A stretch of DNA of 7,448 bases. It comes from an uncultured Eubacteriales bacterium. GTDB taxonomy: Bacteria; Bacillota; Clostridia; Lachnospirales; Lachnospiraceae. Shown here in pieces: positions 1-5,917 of the stretch. The translations under genes were made by a program, and so were the position numbers. The notes beneath the pieces were generated by a model. It was not told where the DNA came from and searched no databases. It was given only the letters and a program-made list of their open reading frames with translations. The DNA is taken from NCBI GenBank assembly GCA_900313775.1, contig OMSP01000123.1, positions 1-7,448 of the forward strand, read 5' to 3'. Positions within the stretch are counted from its first letter, which is position 1; the number at the start of each line of letters is the position of its first letter.

Positions 1-1078
1 CGTCGTCAATCTGACGGCTTCTGCGATCACGGCTTCGATCGCCTATCATTTCGGCGGACGTTTTATCGGTCTGGCGACCGGTATCATCACGCTGCTGATC
101 CTGATCTTCGGTGAGATCACTCCCAAGACCATCGCCACGCTCCGCTCTGAAAAACTGGCACTCATCTACGCCAGACCCCTGACTGTCATCATGATCATCC
201 TGACGCCTCTGGTCTGGTGCATCAACACACTGGCCAACGGACTGCTGCGACTGTTCGGCGTGCGCCCGGATGACACTCAGACACTGCTCAGACCCGGGGA
301 GCTGGAGACGATCGTCGAAGTCGGCCACGAGGAGGGTCTGATCAAAGAAGACGAGAAGGATATCATCCACAATGTCTTTGAACTCAAGGACTCAGCCGCC
401 AAGGAAGTCATGATCCCGCGCGTCCATGTCTCGATCCTGTCGGCCGACAGTTCCTTCGATGACCTGCTCGCCATTTTCCGCGAAGACAAATACACGCGCT
501 ACCCTGTCTATGAAGAGACCCCCGACCATATCGTCGGTATCGTCAATATGAAAGATCTTCTGATCTACGGCGATCAGTCGCGCGAGACCTTCTCTGTCCG
601 TGACATCATGCGCGAAGCGCGCTTCGTCTTTGAGTACAAAAAGATCGGCGAACTGCTGGCTGAGATGAAAGAAGCCTCCGCCAGCATGGCCATCGTCGTG
701 GACGAGTACGGCGACTGGTCCGGCGTCATCACGCTCGAGGATGTCCTGGAGGAGATCGTCGGCGAGATACACGATGAGTATGACGACGAAAGCGACGAGC
801 TCATCTTCGAGATCGCTCCCCGCGAGTACCTGGCGGAAGGCGCGATCAGCCTCGATGATCTCTGCGAACGCCTGGATATATCTCTCACCTCCGAGGACTA
901 TGACTCGCTCGGCGGATTCATTTTGGAACAGCTTGACCGCATCCCCGATGTGGGCGATGAAGTGTATGCCGACGGCATCAGGATGGTCGTCGAATCCATC
1001 GACAAAAACCGGATCGAACAGGTCCATCTGTGGCTCCCGGAGCCGGTTCCCGAGGAAGAGGATACAGAGTCATTTTAG
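1..1078 (+). CDS. CNNM/CorC-type membrane protein with CBS pair and CorC_HlyC domain (5' truncated)
   Basis: The reading frame is open from nt 2 and already in progress at the window edge, leaving 358 visible residues; the true start lies upstream. Visible residues 1-70 are hydrophobic and carry FGEITPKT (36-43), a hallmark of the CNNM/DUF21 transmembrane domain. A first CBS motif begins near MIPRV (137-141). The second contains VVDEYGDWSGVITLEDVLEEI, starting near residue 232. From about residue 266 to the end is an acidic CorC_HlyC-type C-terminal domain. Relatives are inner-membrane proteins with cytosolic CBS domains that bind adenine nucleotides, and they are linked to Mg2+ or Co2+ efflux or homeostasis; many are annotated 'hemolysin family protein', although haemolysis is doubtful. 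The family assignment is firm, the transported ion is not. An internal ATG at 191 would drop most of the membrane domain, so it is not a plausible start. No intrinsic terminator is visible after the stop codon. Confidence 0.93.
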   Translation, partial: VVNLTASAITASIAYHFGGRFIGLATGIITLLILIFGEITPKTIATLRSEKLALIYARPLTVIMIILTPLVWCINTLANGLLRLFGVRPDDTQTLLRPGELETIVEVGHEEGLIKEDEKDIIHNVFELKDSAAKEVMIPRVHVSILSADSSFDDLLAIFREDKYTRYPVYEETPDHIVGIVNMKDLLIYGDQSRETFSVRDIMREARFVFEYKKIGELLAEMKEASASMAIVVDEYGDWSGVITLEDVLEEIVGEIHDEYDDESDELIFEIAPREYLAEGAISLDDLCERLDISLTSEDYDSLGGFILEQLDRIPDVGDEVYADGIRMVVESIDKNRIEQVHLWLPEPVPEEEDTESF

Positions 1079-1093
1079 CATATTTACCGTGAT

Positions 1094-1122
1094 TTGACTT
1101 CTCCATAGCTTGGCATTACTAT
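1094..1122 (+). promoter_or_regulatory. Probable sigma-A promoter of murC
   Basis: TTGACT (1094-1099) and TACTAT (1117-1122) are separated by 17 bp, matching the -35 box at 5 of 6 positions and the -10 box at 4 of 6. The predicted transcription start is around 1128-1131. That lies after the upstream ATG at 1121, so it supports the ATG at 1145 as the murC start. A perfect 7-bp inverted repeat (1102-1108 and 1119-1125) covers the spacer and the -10 box, so the promoter may be repressible. Prediction from sequence only. Confidence 0.5.
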
Positions 1123-1144
1123 GGAACAGATGAGGAATTCTGAT

Positions 1145-2524
1145 ATGACCCAACTTGATTTTGACAAACCCTGCCATGTCCATTTTATAGGCATCGGCGG
1201 TATCAGTATGAGCGGTCTGGCCGAGATCCTGATGGACCGCGGGTTTACGGTCTCGGGATCGGACTCGACCCCGAGCGATCTGACCGACCGTCTGATCGAA
1301 CACGGCGCGACCGTCTATTTCTCACAGATCGCGGACAATATCCGTCCCGACATCGATCTGGTCGTCTACTCAGCCGCTATTCACGAGGACAATGAAGAGC
1401 TGATGGAAGTGCGCGCACAGAATATCCCCGCGCTCTCCCGCGCCGAACTGCTCGGCCAGCTCATGAATAATTACAAGACACCGATCGCAGTCGCCGGCAC
1501 ACACGGCAAGACCACGACCACCTCGATGATCGCTCACATCCTCCTTGAGGCGGACACCGACCCGACGATCTCTGTCGGCGGAGTGTTGCAAGCCATTGGC
1601 GGAAATGTGCGCATCGGCTCGGACAAATACTTCCTGATGGAGGCCTGTGAATATACCAACAGCTTCCTTCACTTTAATCCCAAGGTCGCCATCATCCTCA
1701 ATATCGACGAAGATCATCTTGATTTCTTTAAAGATCTGGCGGATATCCGCCATTCATTCCATGAATTCGCCGGCAGGCTTCCCGCGGACGGGACACTGAT
1801 CATCGGCGGGGAGATCCCCTATCTGAAGGCGATCACCCAGGGATTAAAATGCAAGATCGTCACCTTCGGCACCAACCCGGTCGACGACTACTATGCCAAT
1901 GATTTCACTTACGAGAGTGACGGCTACGCGAACTATCATTTCTACCGCAAAGGGGAGGACATGGGGCGCGTGAGCCTGTCTGTCACCGGCAGACATAATA
2001 TCACCAACTCGGTCGCGGCTATGGCTGCGGCGGATGTACTGGGCATTCCGCTGTCTGTGGCTCAGAGGGGACTGCTCTCCTTCCACGGAACGACTAGGCG
2101 CTTCGAGTATAAAGGCACGGTCGACGGCATCACTATCGTCGACGACTATGCCCATCATCCGACCGAGATCCGCGCAACACTGGCCATGGCCAGGCTCGTG
2201 GATCACGACGATGTCTGGTGCATCTTCCAGCCGCATACCTATACGCGCACCAAGGCGCTGTTTGATGAGTTCGTGGAGGTGCTCTCCGGCGCTGACCACA
2301 TCATCCTGCCCGATATTTACGCAGCCCGCGAGACCGATGATCTCGGCGTTTCCTCCGAGCTGTTATGCGAGGCCTTAAAGGAGCGCGGAGTCGACGCCTA
2401 CTACCTCGGAGACTTCTCCGGAATAGAAAATTTTGTCCTCGATCATTGTCAAAAAAATGACTTGTTGATAACTATGGGCGCCGGCAATGTAGTAAAAATC
2501 GCAGATGATTTATGCGGGCGTTAG
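1145..2524 (+). CDS. murC: UDP-N-acetylmuramate--L-alanine ligase
   Basis: This cytoplasmic enzyme uses ATP to add L-alanine to UDP-N-acetylmuramate, the first step in building the peptidoglycan stem peptide. The product has 459 residues, normal for MurC. Near the N-terminus is the UDP-binding Rossmann loop GIGGISMSG (16-24). The Mur-ligase ATP loop is AGTHGKTTTT (117-126), the central-domain motif is NIDEDHLDFF (D190, H191), and the C-terminal domain carries DDYAHHPTEI (333-342). The frame also allows ATGs at 1121 and 1130. I prefer 1145 because GAGGAA (1132-1137) lies 7 nt upstream of it, family members begin close to the Rossmann loop, and the predicted transcript starts after 1121. MurC accepting L-alanine first is family knowledge and was not read from specificity residues. 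It is followed directly by a DnaA-box cluster, and a possible fourth box lies inside its 3' end. Confidence 0.97.
   Translation: MTQLDFDKPCHVHFIGIGGISMSGLAEILMDRGFTVSGSDSTPSDLTDRLIEHGATVYFSQIADNIRPDIDLVVYSAAIHEDNEELMEVRAQNIPALSRAELLGQLMNNYKTPIAVAGTHGKTTTTSMIAHILLEADTDPTISVGGVLQAIGGNVRIGSDKYFLMEACEYTNSFLHFNPKVAIILNIDEDHLDFFKDLADIRHSFHEFAGRLPADGTLIIGGEIPYLKAITQGLKCKIVTFGTNPVDDYYANDFTYESDGYANYHFYRKGEDMGRVSLSVTGRHNITNSVAAMAAADVLGIPLSVAQRGLLSFHGTTRRFEYKGTVDGITIVDDYAHHPTEIRATLAMARLVDHDDVWCIFQPHTYTRTKALFDEFVEVLSGADHIILPDIYAARETDDLGVSSELLCEALKERGVDAYYLGDFSGIENFVLDHCQKNDLLITMGAGNVVKIADDLCGR
2463..2471 (-). promoter_or_regulatory. Possible DnaA box inside the 3' end of murC
   Basis: The + strand reads TGTTGATAA, so the - strand reads TTATCAACA, one mismatch from the DnaA consensus TTATCCACA. 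It lies within the murC coding region, 53 nt before the perfect box. One-mismatch nonamers are common by chance; it is listed only because of its neighbours. Confidence 0.3.
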
Positions 2525-2556
2525 TTATCCACATTTTCCACAGAATGTTATGCACA
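2525..2556 (+). promoter_or_regulatory. Cluster of three tandem DnaA boxes
   Basis: Immediately after the murC stop codon are TTATCCACA (2525-2533, perfect consensus), TTTTCCACA (2534-2542, one mismatch, directly abutting) and TTATGCACA (2548-2556, one mismatch, but a perfect fit to the relaxed TTATNCACA). All three point the same way. A perfect nonamer in a gap this short is unlikely by chance, and three in 32 bp even more so. The cluster lies about 65-97 bp upstream of the predicted transcription start of the DnaD-like/loader operon. Binding by DnaA is inferred; the role could be transcriptional control, DnaA titration or origin activity. Confidence 0.75.
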
Positions 2557-2570
2557 AAAAAGGTTGCGAC

Positions 2571-2587
2571 AGGGGGTATTTCCCCCT
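2571..2587 (+). terminator. G5/C5 hairpin, weak terminator candidate for murC
   Basis: AGGGGG (2571-2576) and CCCCCT (2582-2587) form a 6-bp stem with a 5-nt loop. No T-tract follows (the next bases are TGGTATAG), so it is not a canonical intrinsic terminator. It ends at the first base of the -35 box of the next promoter, so it may instead be a regulatory site. In the + strand transcript it would be present only in read-through from murC. Confidence 0.3.
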
Positions 2588-2615
2588 TGGTATAGCCTCC
2601 GTCAGATGATATAAT
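2587..2615 (+). promoter_or_regulatory. Extended -10 promoter of the DnaD-like/loader/prs operon
   Basis: TATAAT (2610-2615) is a perfect -10 box and carries an upstream TG in the extended -10 position (2607-2608, then one base). TTGGTA (2587-2592), 17 bp upstream, matches the -35 consensus at 4 of 6 positions. The transcription start is expected around 2621-2623, about 21 nt before the preferred ATG at 2644, leaving a short leader that contains GGAGG. The DnaA-box cluster lies directly upstream. Confidence 0.7.
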
Positions 2616-2631
2616 TCATTTGCAACGGAGG
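2596..2631 (+). repeat. 7-bp inverted repeat bracketing the -10 box and masking the ribosome binding site
   Basis: CCTCCGT (2596-2602) is the exact reverse complement of ACGGAGG (2625-2631). The left arm sits in the promoter spacer; the right arm is the Shine-Dalgarno sequence of the DnaD-like gene. Inside it, ATGA (2606-2609) and TCAT (2616-2619) symmetrically flank TATAAT. In a read-through RNA from murC the left arm could pair with and hide the ribosome binding site, whereas RNA started at the local promoter lacks the left arm. It could equally be a protein operator. Chance is possible for 7-bp arms with a 22-nt loop. Confidence 0.45.
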
Positions 2632-2643
2632 TTTTTAGCAACA

Positions 2644-3642
2644 ATGACGCATCTGAAGATTCGCAATAATTGTCAGGGTGGCATCACCTTAATCGACAAT
2701 GAATTCATCGATCAATATATGGCGGAGGCCAACGGAGAGTATGTCAAGGCATACCTTCTGTTGCTGCGCTTTTCTGCTGCCGGCAGTGATCTGAGTATTG
2801 CGAAGATCGCAGATCGTCTGGAGTGCACCGAGCGCGATGTCATGCGTGCTCTCGGTTACTGGGAAAAAGCAGGTCTGATCGGTCTGACTTATGACGCGGA
2901 TCACAAGCTTTGCGGTATCGAGATCGCGCGGCTGACCGGAGACACTTCCCCGGATCCGGCAGCAGAGGACAGCGGCGCGCCCGGAGCCCCCGTTTCTGAT
3001 ATGCGTTCCTACAGGAACCGCAGGGACTTTGCGGAGTTGTCCTATGTGGCGGAGTGCTACCTCGGCAAACCGCTCTCCAAGACCGAGTCGGATACGATCT
3101 CCTATTTCCTGGATGACTTGAATCTTCCGGTAGAGTTGATCGAATATCTGATCGAGTACAGTGTAGAGGGCGGACACAAGAGCTTCCATTATATGAAAGC
3201 GATCGCCAGGGCCTGGGCCGAGAAGGGTATTGCTTCTGTGGAAGAAGCCAGGGCCGACGCCGACGAGCACAGCGCATTTGCGGGCAACTGCAGTCGTGTG
3301 CTGAAAGCCTGCGGTATCTCGGGGCGGGTAGCCGCCGATTCGGAGCGCGAATACATCCGCTCATGGCTCGATCAGTATCACTTCCCGATGGAGGTGATAC
3401 TGGAAGCCTGCGGGCGGACACTTGACTCGATCCACAAGCCAAGCTTTGCTCACACCAATAAGATCCTGACCGACTGGCATGAGCGCGGGATCAAGACGCT
3501 GGCAGATGTGAAACGCCTCGATCCCAAACGGTCGGGCAGATCGGCGAAGACAGCCGAGCAGAAGACATCGCCTTTCAACAACGCACCTTCCCGCAGCTAC
3601 GACATGGACGATCTGGAAAAGAGATTATTGCAGAGCAATTAA
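2644..3642 (+). CDS. DnaD-like primosome protein (winged helix plus two DnaB_2/DDBH2 domains)
   Basis: The product has 332 residues. The N-terminal part (about 16-85) has the DnaD/DnaB-type start FIDQYMAEANGEYVKAY followed by a winged helix (about 50-85). An acidic, Pro/Ala/Gly-rich linker follows (about 95-118). Two copies of the DnaB_2 (DDBH2) fold come next. The first ends in the classic YxxxIxxxW motif (Y183, I187, W191); the second has HxxxIxxxW (H270, I274, W278), losing the tyrosine. In Bacillus subtilis, DnaD and DnaB remodel DNA and help the loader place the helicase, so a role in replication initiation or restart is likely. The ATG at 2644 is preferred: GGAGG is at 2627-2631 and family members start just before the FID motif. 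A TTG at 2620 is in frame but precedes the predicted transcript. It could be a phage-derived DnaD paralogue, but the neighbouring loader and housekeeping genes argue for a chromosomal gene. Confidence 0.9.
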   Translation: MTHLKIRNNCQGGITLIDNEFIDQYMAEANGEYVKAYLLLLRFSAAGSDLSIAKIADRLECTERDVMRALGYWEKAGLIGLTYDADHKLCGIEIARLTGDTSPDPAAEDSGAPGAPVSDMRSYRNRRDFAELSYVAECYLGKPLSKTESDTISYFLDDLNLPVELIEYLIEYSVEGGHKSFHYMKAIARAWAEKGIASVEEARADADEHSAFAGNCSRVLKACGISGRVAADSEREYIRSWLDQYHFPMEVILEACGRTLDSIHKPSFAHTNKILTDWHERGIKTLADVKRLDPKRSGRSAKTAEQKTSPFNNAPSRSYDMDDLEKRLLQSN

Positions 3643-3652
3643 CCCATACAAA

Positions 3653-3659
3653 AAGGAGG
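3653..3659 (+). promoter_or_regulatory. Ribosome binding site deciding the GTG start of the loader gene
   Basis: AAGGAGG is a near-perfect Shine-Dalgarno sequence, only 4 nt before the GTG at 3664. That spacing is short, but the encoded MPLTNAQFDSIMDSY resembles the start of family members as I recall them, and the next in-frame ATG (3697) has no good site. GTG is therefore the likely start. Confidence 0.7.
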
Positions 3660-3663
3660 CCCC

Positions 3664-4692
3664 GTGCCGCTGACCAACGCCCAATTTGACTCCATTATGG
3701 ATTCCTACTCGCAGCGACGTCTGGCTAACTACCGGATCCAGGAAGCGCGCCGCGAGGAGGCCTATCAGAAAATCCCCGAATTGGCCGAGATCGACAATGC
3801 CATTTCGGGGGCTTCTTTGACTCTCGCCCGCCACAAATTAAGAGGAACGGATGACAGCATTCAGGACATGGCTGCCTACTACCGCTCGATCGAAGAGAAC
3901 AAAGAGCGGCGTCTTCAGCTTCTGCGTGAGCACGGCTATCCGGCGGACTATCTGGATCCCGTCTACACCTGCAAGATCTGTCATGACACCGGTTTCGTGG
4001 ACGGCAAACGCTGTGTCTGCTTTAAGCAGGAGAGCACTGATTTCCTGTCGCGCGAGTCCAATCTGTCGGAAGTAGTCAAGACCGAGAACTTCCGCCATTT
4101 TTCAACCGCTTATTATTCCAAGACGATCACCGACCCGGTGACGGGTCTGTCGTCTTATGATCTGATGAGGAAAAACCTGGGTCTCGTCAAGCAGTTTGTC
4201 GACAGCTTCGGAAGCGATTATCAGAATCTCTTCCTCTACGGCAATACAGGTCTCGGAAAGACCTTCCTCTCACATTGTATCGCGAAGGAACTGATGGACC
4301 GGCATTTCTTCGTCGTCTATTTCTCTGCCGCCGAGTTCTTTGACATGGCAGGCGACAGGCATTTCAGACGCGACTCTCAGGCTGACGCACTCTACAAAAG
4401 AGCAGTCGGAGCCGATCTGGTGATCCTGGACGATGTGGGCACGGAAGTTCCCAACGGATTCTCCGTCTCCGCATTATTTACCTTCCTCAACCGGCGCGCG
4501 GAAAACAGGCTCGCCACCATTATCTCGACGAATCTGACGCTTGAGCAGTTCAAGGACATCTACGGGGAACGCATCTTTTCCCGCCTGATGGACTCATCCA
4601 AGTTCCTGCCCTTCGTCGGAGACGATATCAGACAGCAAAAACGTGTGATCGCAGCAAAGAAAGAAGGAAATTATGGTAACAACACGCAGTGA
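3664..4692 (+). CDS. DnaC/DnaI-like helicase-loader AAA+ ATPase
   Basis: The product has 342 residues. The N-terminal half is helical and charged, then has a cysteine cluster CxxC-x10-CxC (C103, C106, C117, C119), probably a zinc-binding knuckle comparable to the zinc-binding N-domain of Bacillus DnaI. The AAA+ core follows: Walker A GNTGLGKT (193-200), Walker B VILDDVGTE (D256, D257), sensor-1 asparagine in ISTNLT (N290) and an arginine-finger region ERIFSRL (R303, R307). Proteins of this type hold the replicative DnaB/DnaC-type helicase ring and place it on DNA, using ATP. The gene lies 21 nt after the DnaD-like gene and overlaps prs by 20 nt, so one transcript is likely. IstB-type transposition helpers share the ATPase core, but the zinc knuckle, the DnaD-like neighbour and the absence of a transposase favour a replication loader. 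Confidence 0.9.
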   Translation: MPLTNAQFDSIMDSYSQRRLANYRIQEARREEAYQKIPELAEIDNAISGASLTLARHKLRGTDDSIQDMAAYYRSIEENKERRLQLLREHGYPADYLDPVYTCKICHDTGFVDGKRCVCFKQESTDFLSRESNLSEVVKTENFRHFSTAYYSKTITDPVTGLSSYDLMRKNLGLVKQFVDSFGSDYQNLFLYGNTGLGKTFLSHCIAKELMDRHFFVVYFSAAEFFDMAGDRHFRRDSQADALYKRAVGADLVILDDVGTEVPNGFSVSALFTFLNRRAENRLATIISTNLTLEQFKDIYGERIFSRLMDSSKFLPFVGDDIRQQKRVIAAKKEGNYGNNTQ

Positions 4693-5863
4693 CCGCTCGC
4701 TTGACAACATGCCTGTCGGCGCCCTCGGGATCATCCCCCTGACGGGATCCCGCGAGTTCGCCAGCAAAGTGGATGCCTATCTCGTCGCCTGGCGCAAGGA
4801 AAAGGCTATCCAGGAGTCAAATGACTCTTCTTACTTCGGCTATCAGAAGGACTCTTATATCGTCGAGGCGAGCACGCCCCGCTTCGGGTCCGGAGAAGCC
4901 AAAGGAATTATCGAAGAATCTGTTCGCGGCAAAGATCTTTACATCCTGGTCGATGTCCTCAACTACAGTATCACCTACAACATGACCGGTCATGTCAACC
5001 GTCTCTCCCCCGATGATCATTTTCAGGATCTGAAACGCGTCATCGCGGCGATCGGCGGCAAGGCGAGACGGTTAAATGTCATCATGCCCTTCCTGTACGA
5101 GAGCCGTCAGCACAAGAGAGAGGGACGCGAGTCACTCGACTGCGCCGTGGCCCTGCAGGAACTGACCAAACTCAATGTCAAAAATATCATCACCTTTGAC
5201 GCGCATGATCCGCGGGTGCAGAATGCGATCCCTCTCTCAGGATTTGAGACGATCACTCCGATCTACCAGTTCATCAAAGAACTGCTCCTGCAGATCGATG
5301 ATCTGACCATCGACGCCGATCACATGATGGCCATCTCCCCGGATGAGGGAGCGGCCAGGCGCGCGATCGACCTTGCCAATATGCTAGGTCTGGATATGGG
5401 TATGTTCTATAAGAGACGTGATTATACTAAGGTCGTTGACGGGCGCAATCCTATCGTCGCCCATGAATTCCTCGGTTCCAACGTCGAGGGAAAAGATGTG
5501 CTGATCATCGACGATATGATCTCCTCCGGCGAGAGTATGCTCGAGGTGGCCGCTGAGCTCAAAAAGCGCAAGGCCAAGAGGATCTTCGCAATGGCGACCT
5601 TCGGTCTTTTCACCAAGGGCATGGAGATCTTTGACAAGGCACACGAAGATGGACTGATCGACGGTATCTTTACGACCAACCTGATCTATCAGACGCCGGA
5701 GCTATTGAAGCGCGACTACTACTACAGCTGCGATATGACCAAATACATCGCGCTGATCATCGACATCCTCAATCACGACGGATCGCTGTCAGAAATCATG
5801 TCGCCGGTCCACCGGCTGCAGCTGGCGCTCGACACTTACCGCGCCAAGCACCCCGGCGCATAA
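4673..5863 (+). CDS. prs: Ribose-phosphate pyrophosphokinase (long Lachnospiraceae-type form)
   Basis: PRPP synthase moves pyrophosphate from ATP to ribose 5-phosphate, giving PRPP for purine, pyrimidine, histidine, tryptophan and NAD synthesis in the cytoplasm. The product has 396 residues, against about 310-320 for classical enzymes; much of the extra length is in the N-terminal half. The ATP-site segment ESRQHKREGRES (143-154) keeps the family R-Q and R-E residues. FDAHDPRVQ (175-183) has the conserved histidine H178, and FYKRRD (245-250) supplies the catalytic-loop lysine K247. The PRPP loop is IDDMISSGES (279-288) rather than the usual DDxxDTGGT-like sequence; I recall this variant from Lachnospiraceae homologues, so activity is likely. 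The start has GAAGGA at 4663-4668, 4 nt upstream, and overlaps the loader gene by 20 nt, suggesting translational coupling. Regulation by ADP or phosphate cannot be judged from the sequence. Confidence 0.93.
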   Translation: MVTTRSDRSLDNMPVGALGIIPLTGSREFASKVDAYLVAWRKEKAIQESNDSSYFGYQKDSYIVEASTPRFGSGEAKGIIEESVRGKDLYILVDVLNYSITYNMTGHVNRLSPDDHFQDLKRVIAAIGGKARRLNVIMPFLYESRQHKREGRESLDCAVALQELTKLNVKNIITFDAHDPRVQNAIPLSGFETITPIYQFIKELLLQIDDLTIDADHMMAISPDEGAARRAIDLANMLGLDMGMFYKRRDYTKVVDGRNPIVAHEFLGSNVEGKDVLIIDDMISSGESMLEVAAELKKRKAKRIFAMATFGLFTKGMEIFDKAHEDGLIDGIFTTNLIYQTPELLKRDYYYSCDMTKYIALIIDILNHDGSLSEIMSPVHRLQLALDTYRAKHPGA

Positions 5864-5895
5864 TAATTTTCCGGAACCGGCAGGGCTATATGCAA

Positions 5896-5917
5896 AAGGC
5901 TTCCTCGCGAAGACCTT
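5896..5917 (+). terminator. Weak terminator candidate after prs
   Basis: AAGGCTTC (5896-5903) pairs with GAAG and CCTT (5909-5912 and 5914-5917) around a CTCGC loop, giving eight pairs with one bulged A. The only T-rich stretch after it (ATTCTTTT, 5923-5930) begins several bases late, so termination would be inefficient. The 3' arm overlaps the outer left arm of the large palindrome, so the two folds are mutually exclusive. Confidence 0.3.

Noticed and set aside
392..1027. Long antisense open frame opposite the CBS-domain gene
   Set aside because: It mirrors a strongly supported coding frame, has no recognisable domain and no ribosome binding site was seen; it arises from the codon bias of the sense gene.
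1121..1144. Upstream ATG starts (1121 and 1130) for murC
   Set aside because: The ATG at 1121 overlaps the predicted -10 box and has no clear ribosome binding site; that at 1130 falls about at the predicted transcript start. The ATG at 1145 has GAGGAA at good spacing.
2525..2620. Full chromosomal replication origin in the murC-to-DnaD gap
   Set aside because: Only three boxes in 32 bp, no long AT-rich unwinding region, no DnaA-trio repeats, and no dnaA or dnaN nearby. It is kept only as a possible regulatory or titration site.
2620..2643. TTG start at 2620 for the DnaD-like protein
   Set aside because: It lies at or before the predicted transcription start and upstream of the GGAGG site, which can only serve the ATG at 2644.
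3664..4692. IstB transposition helper, implying an insertion sequence
   Set aside because: No IstA-type transposase or terminal repeats are present. The zinc knuckle and the DnaD-like neighbour favour a helicase loader.
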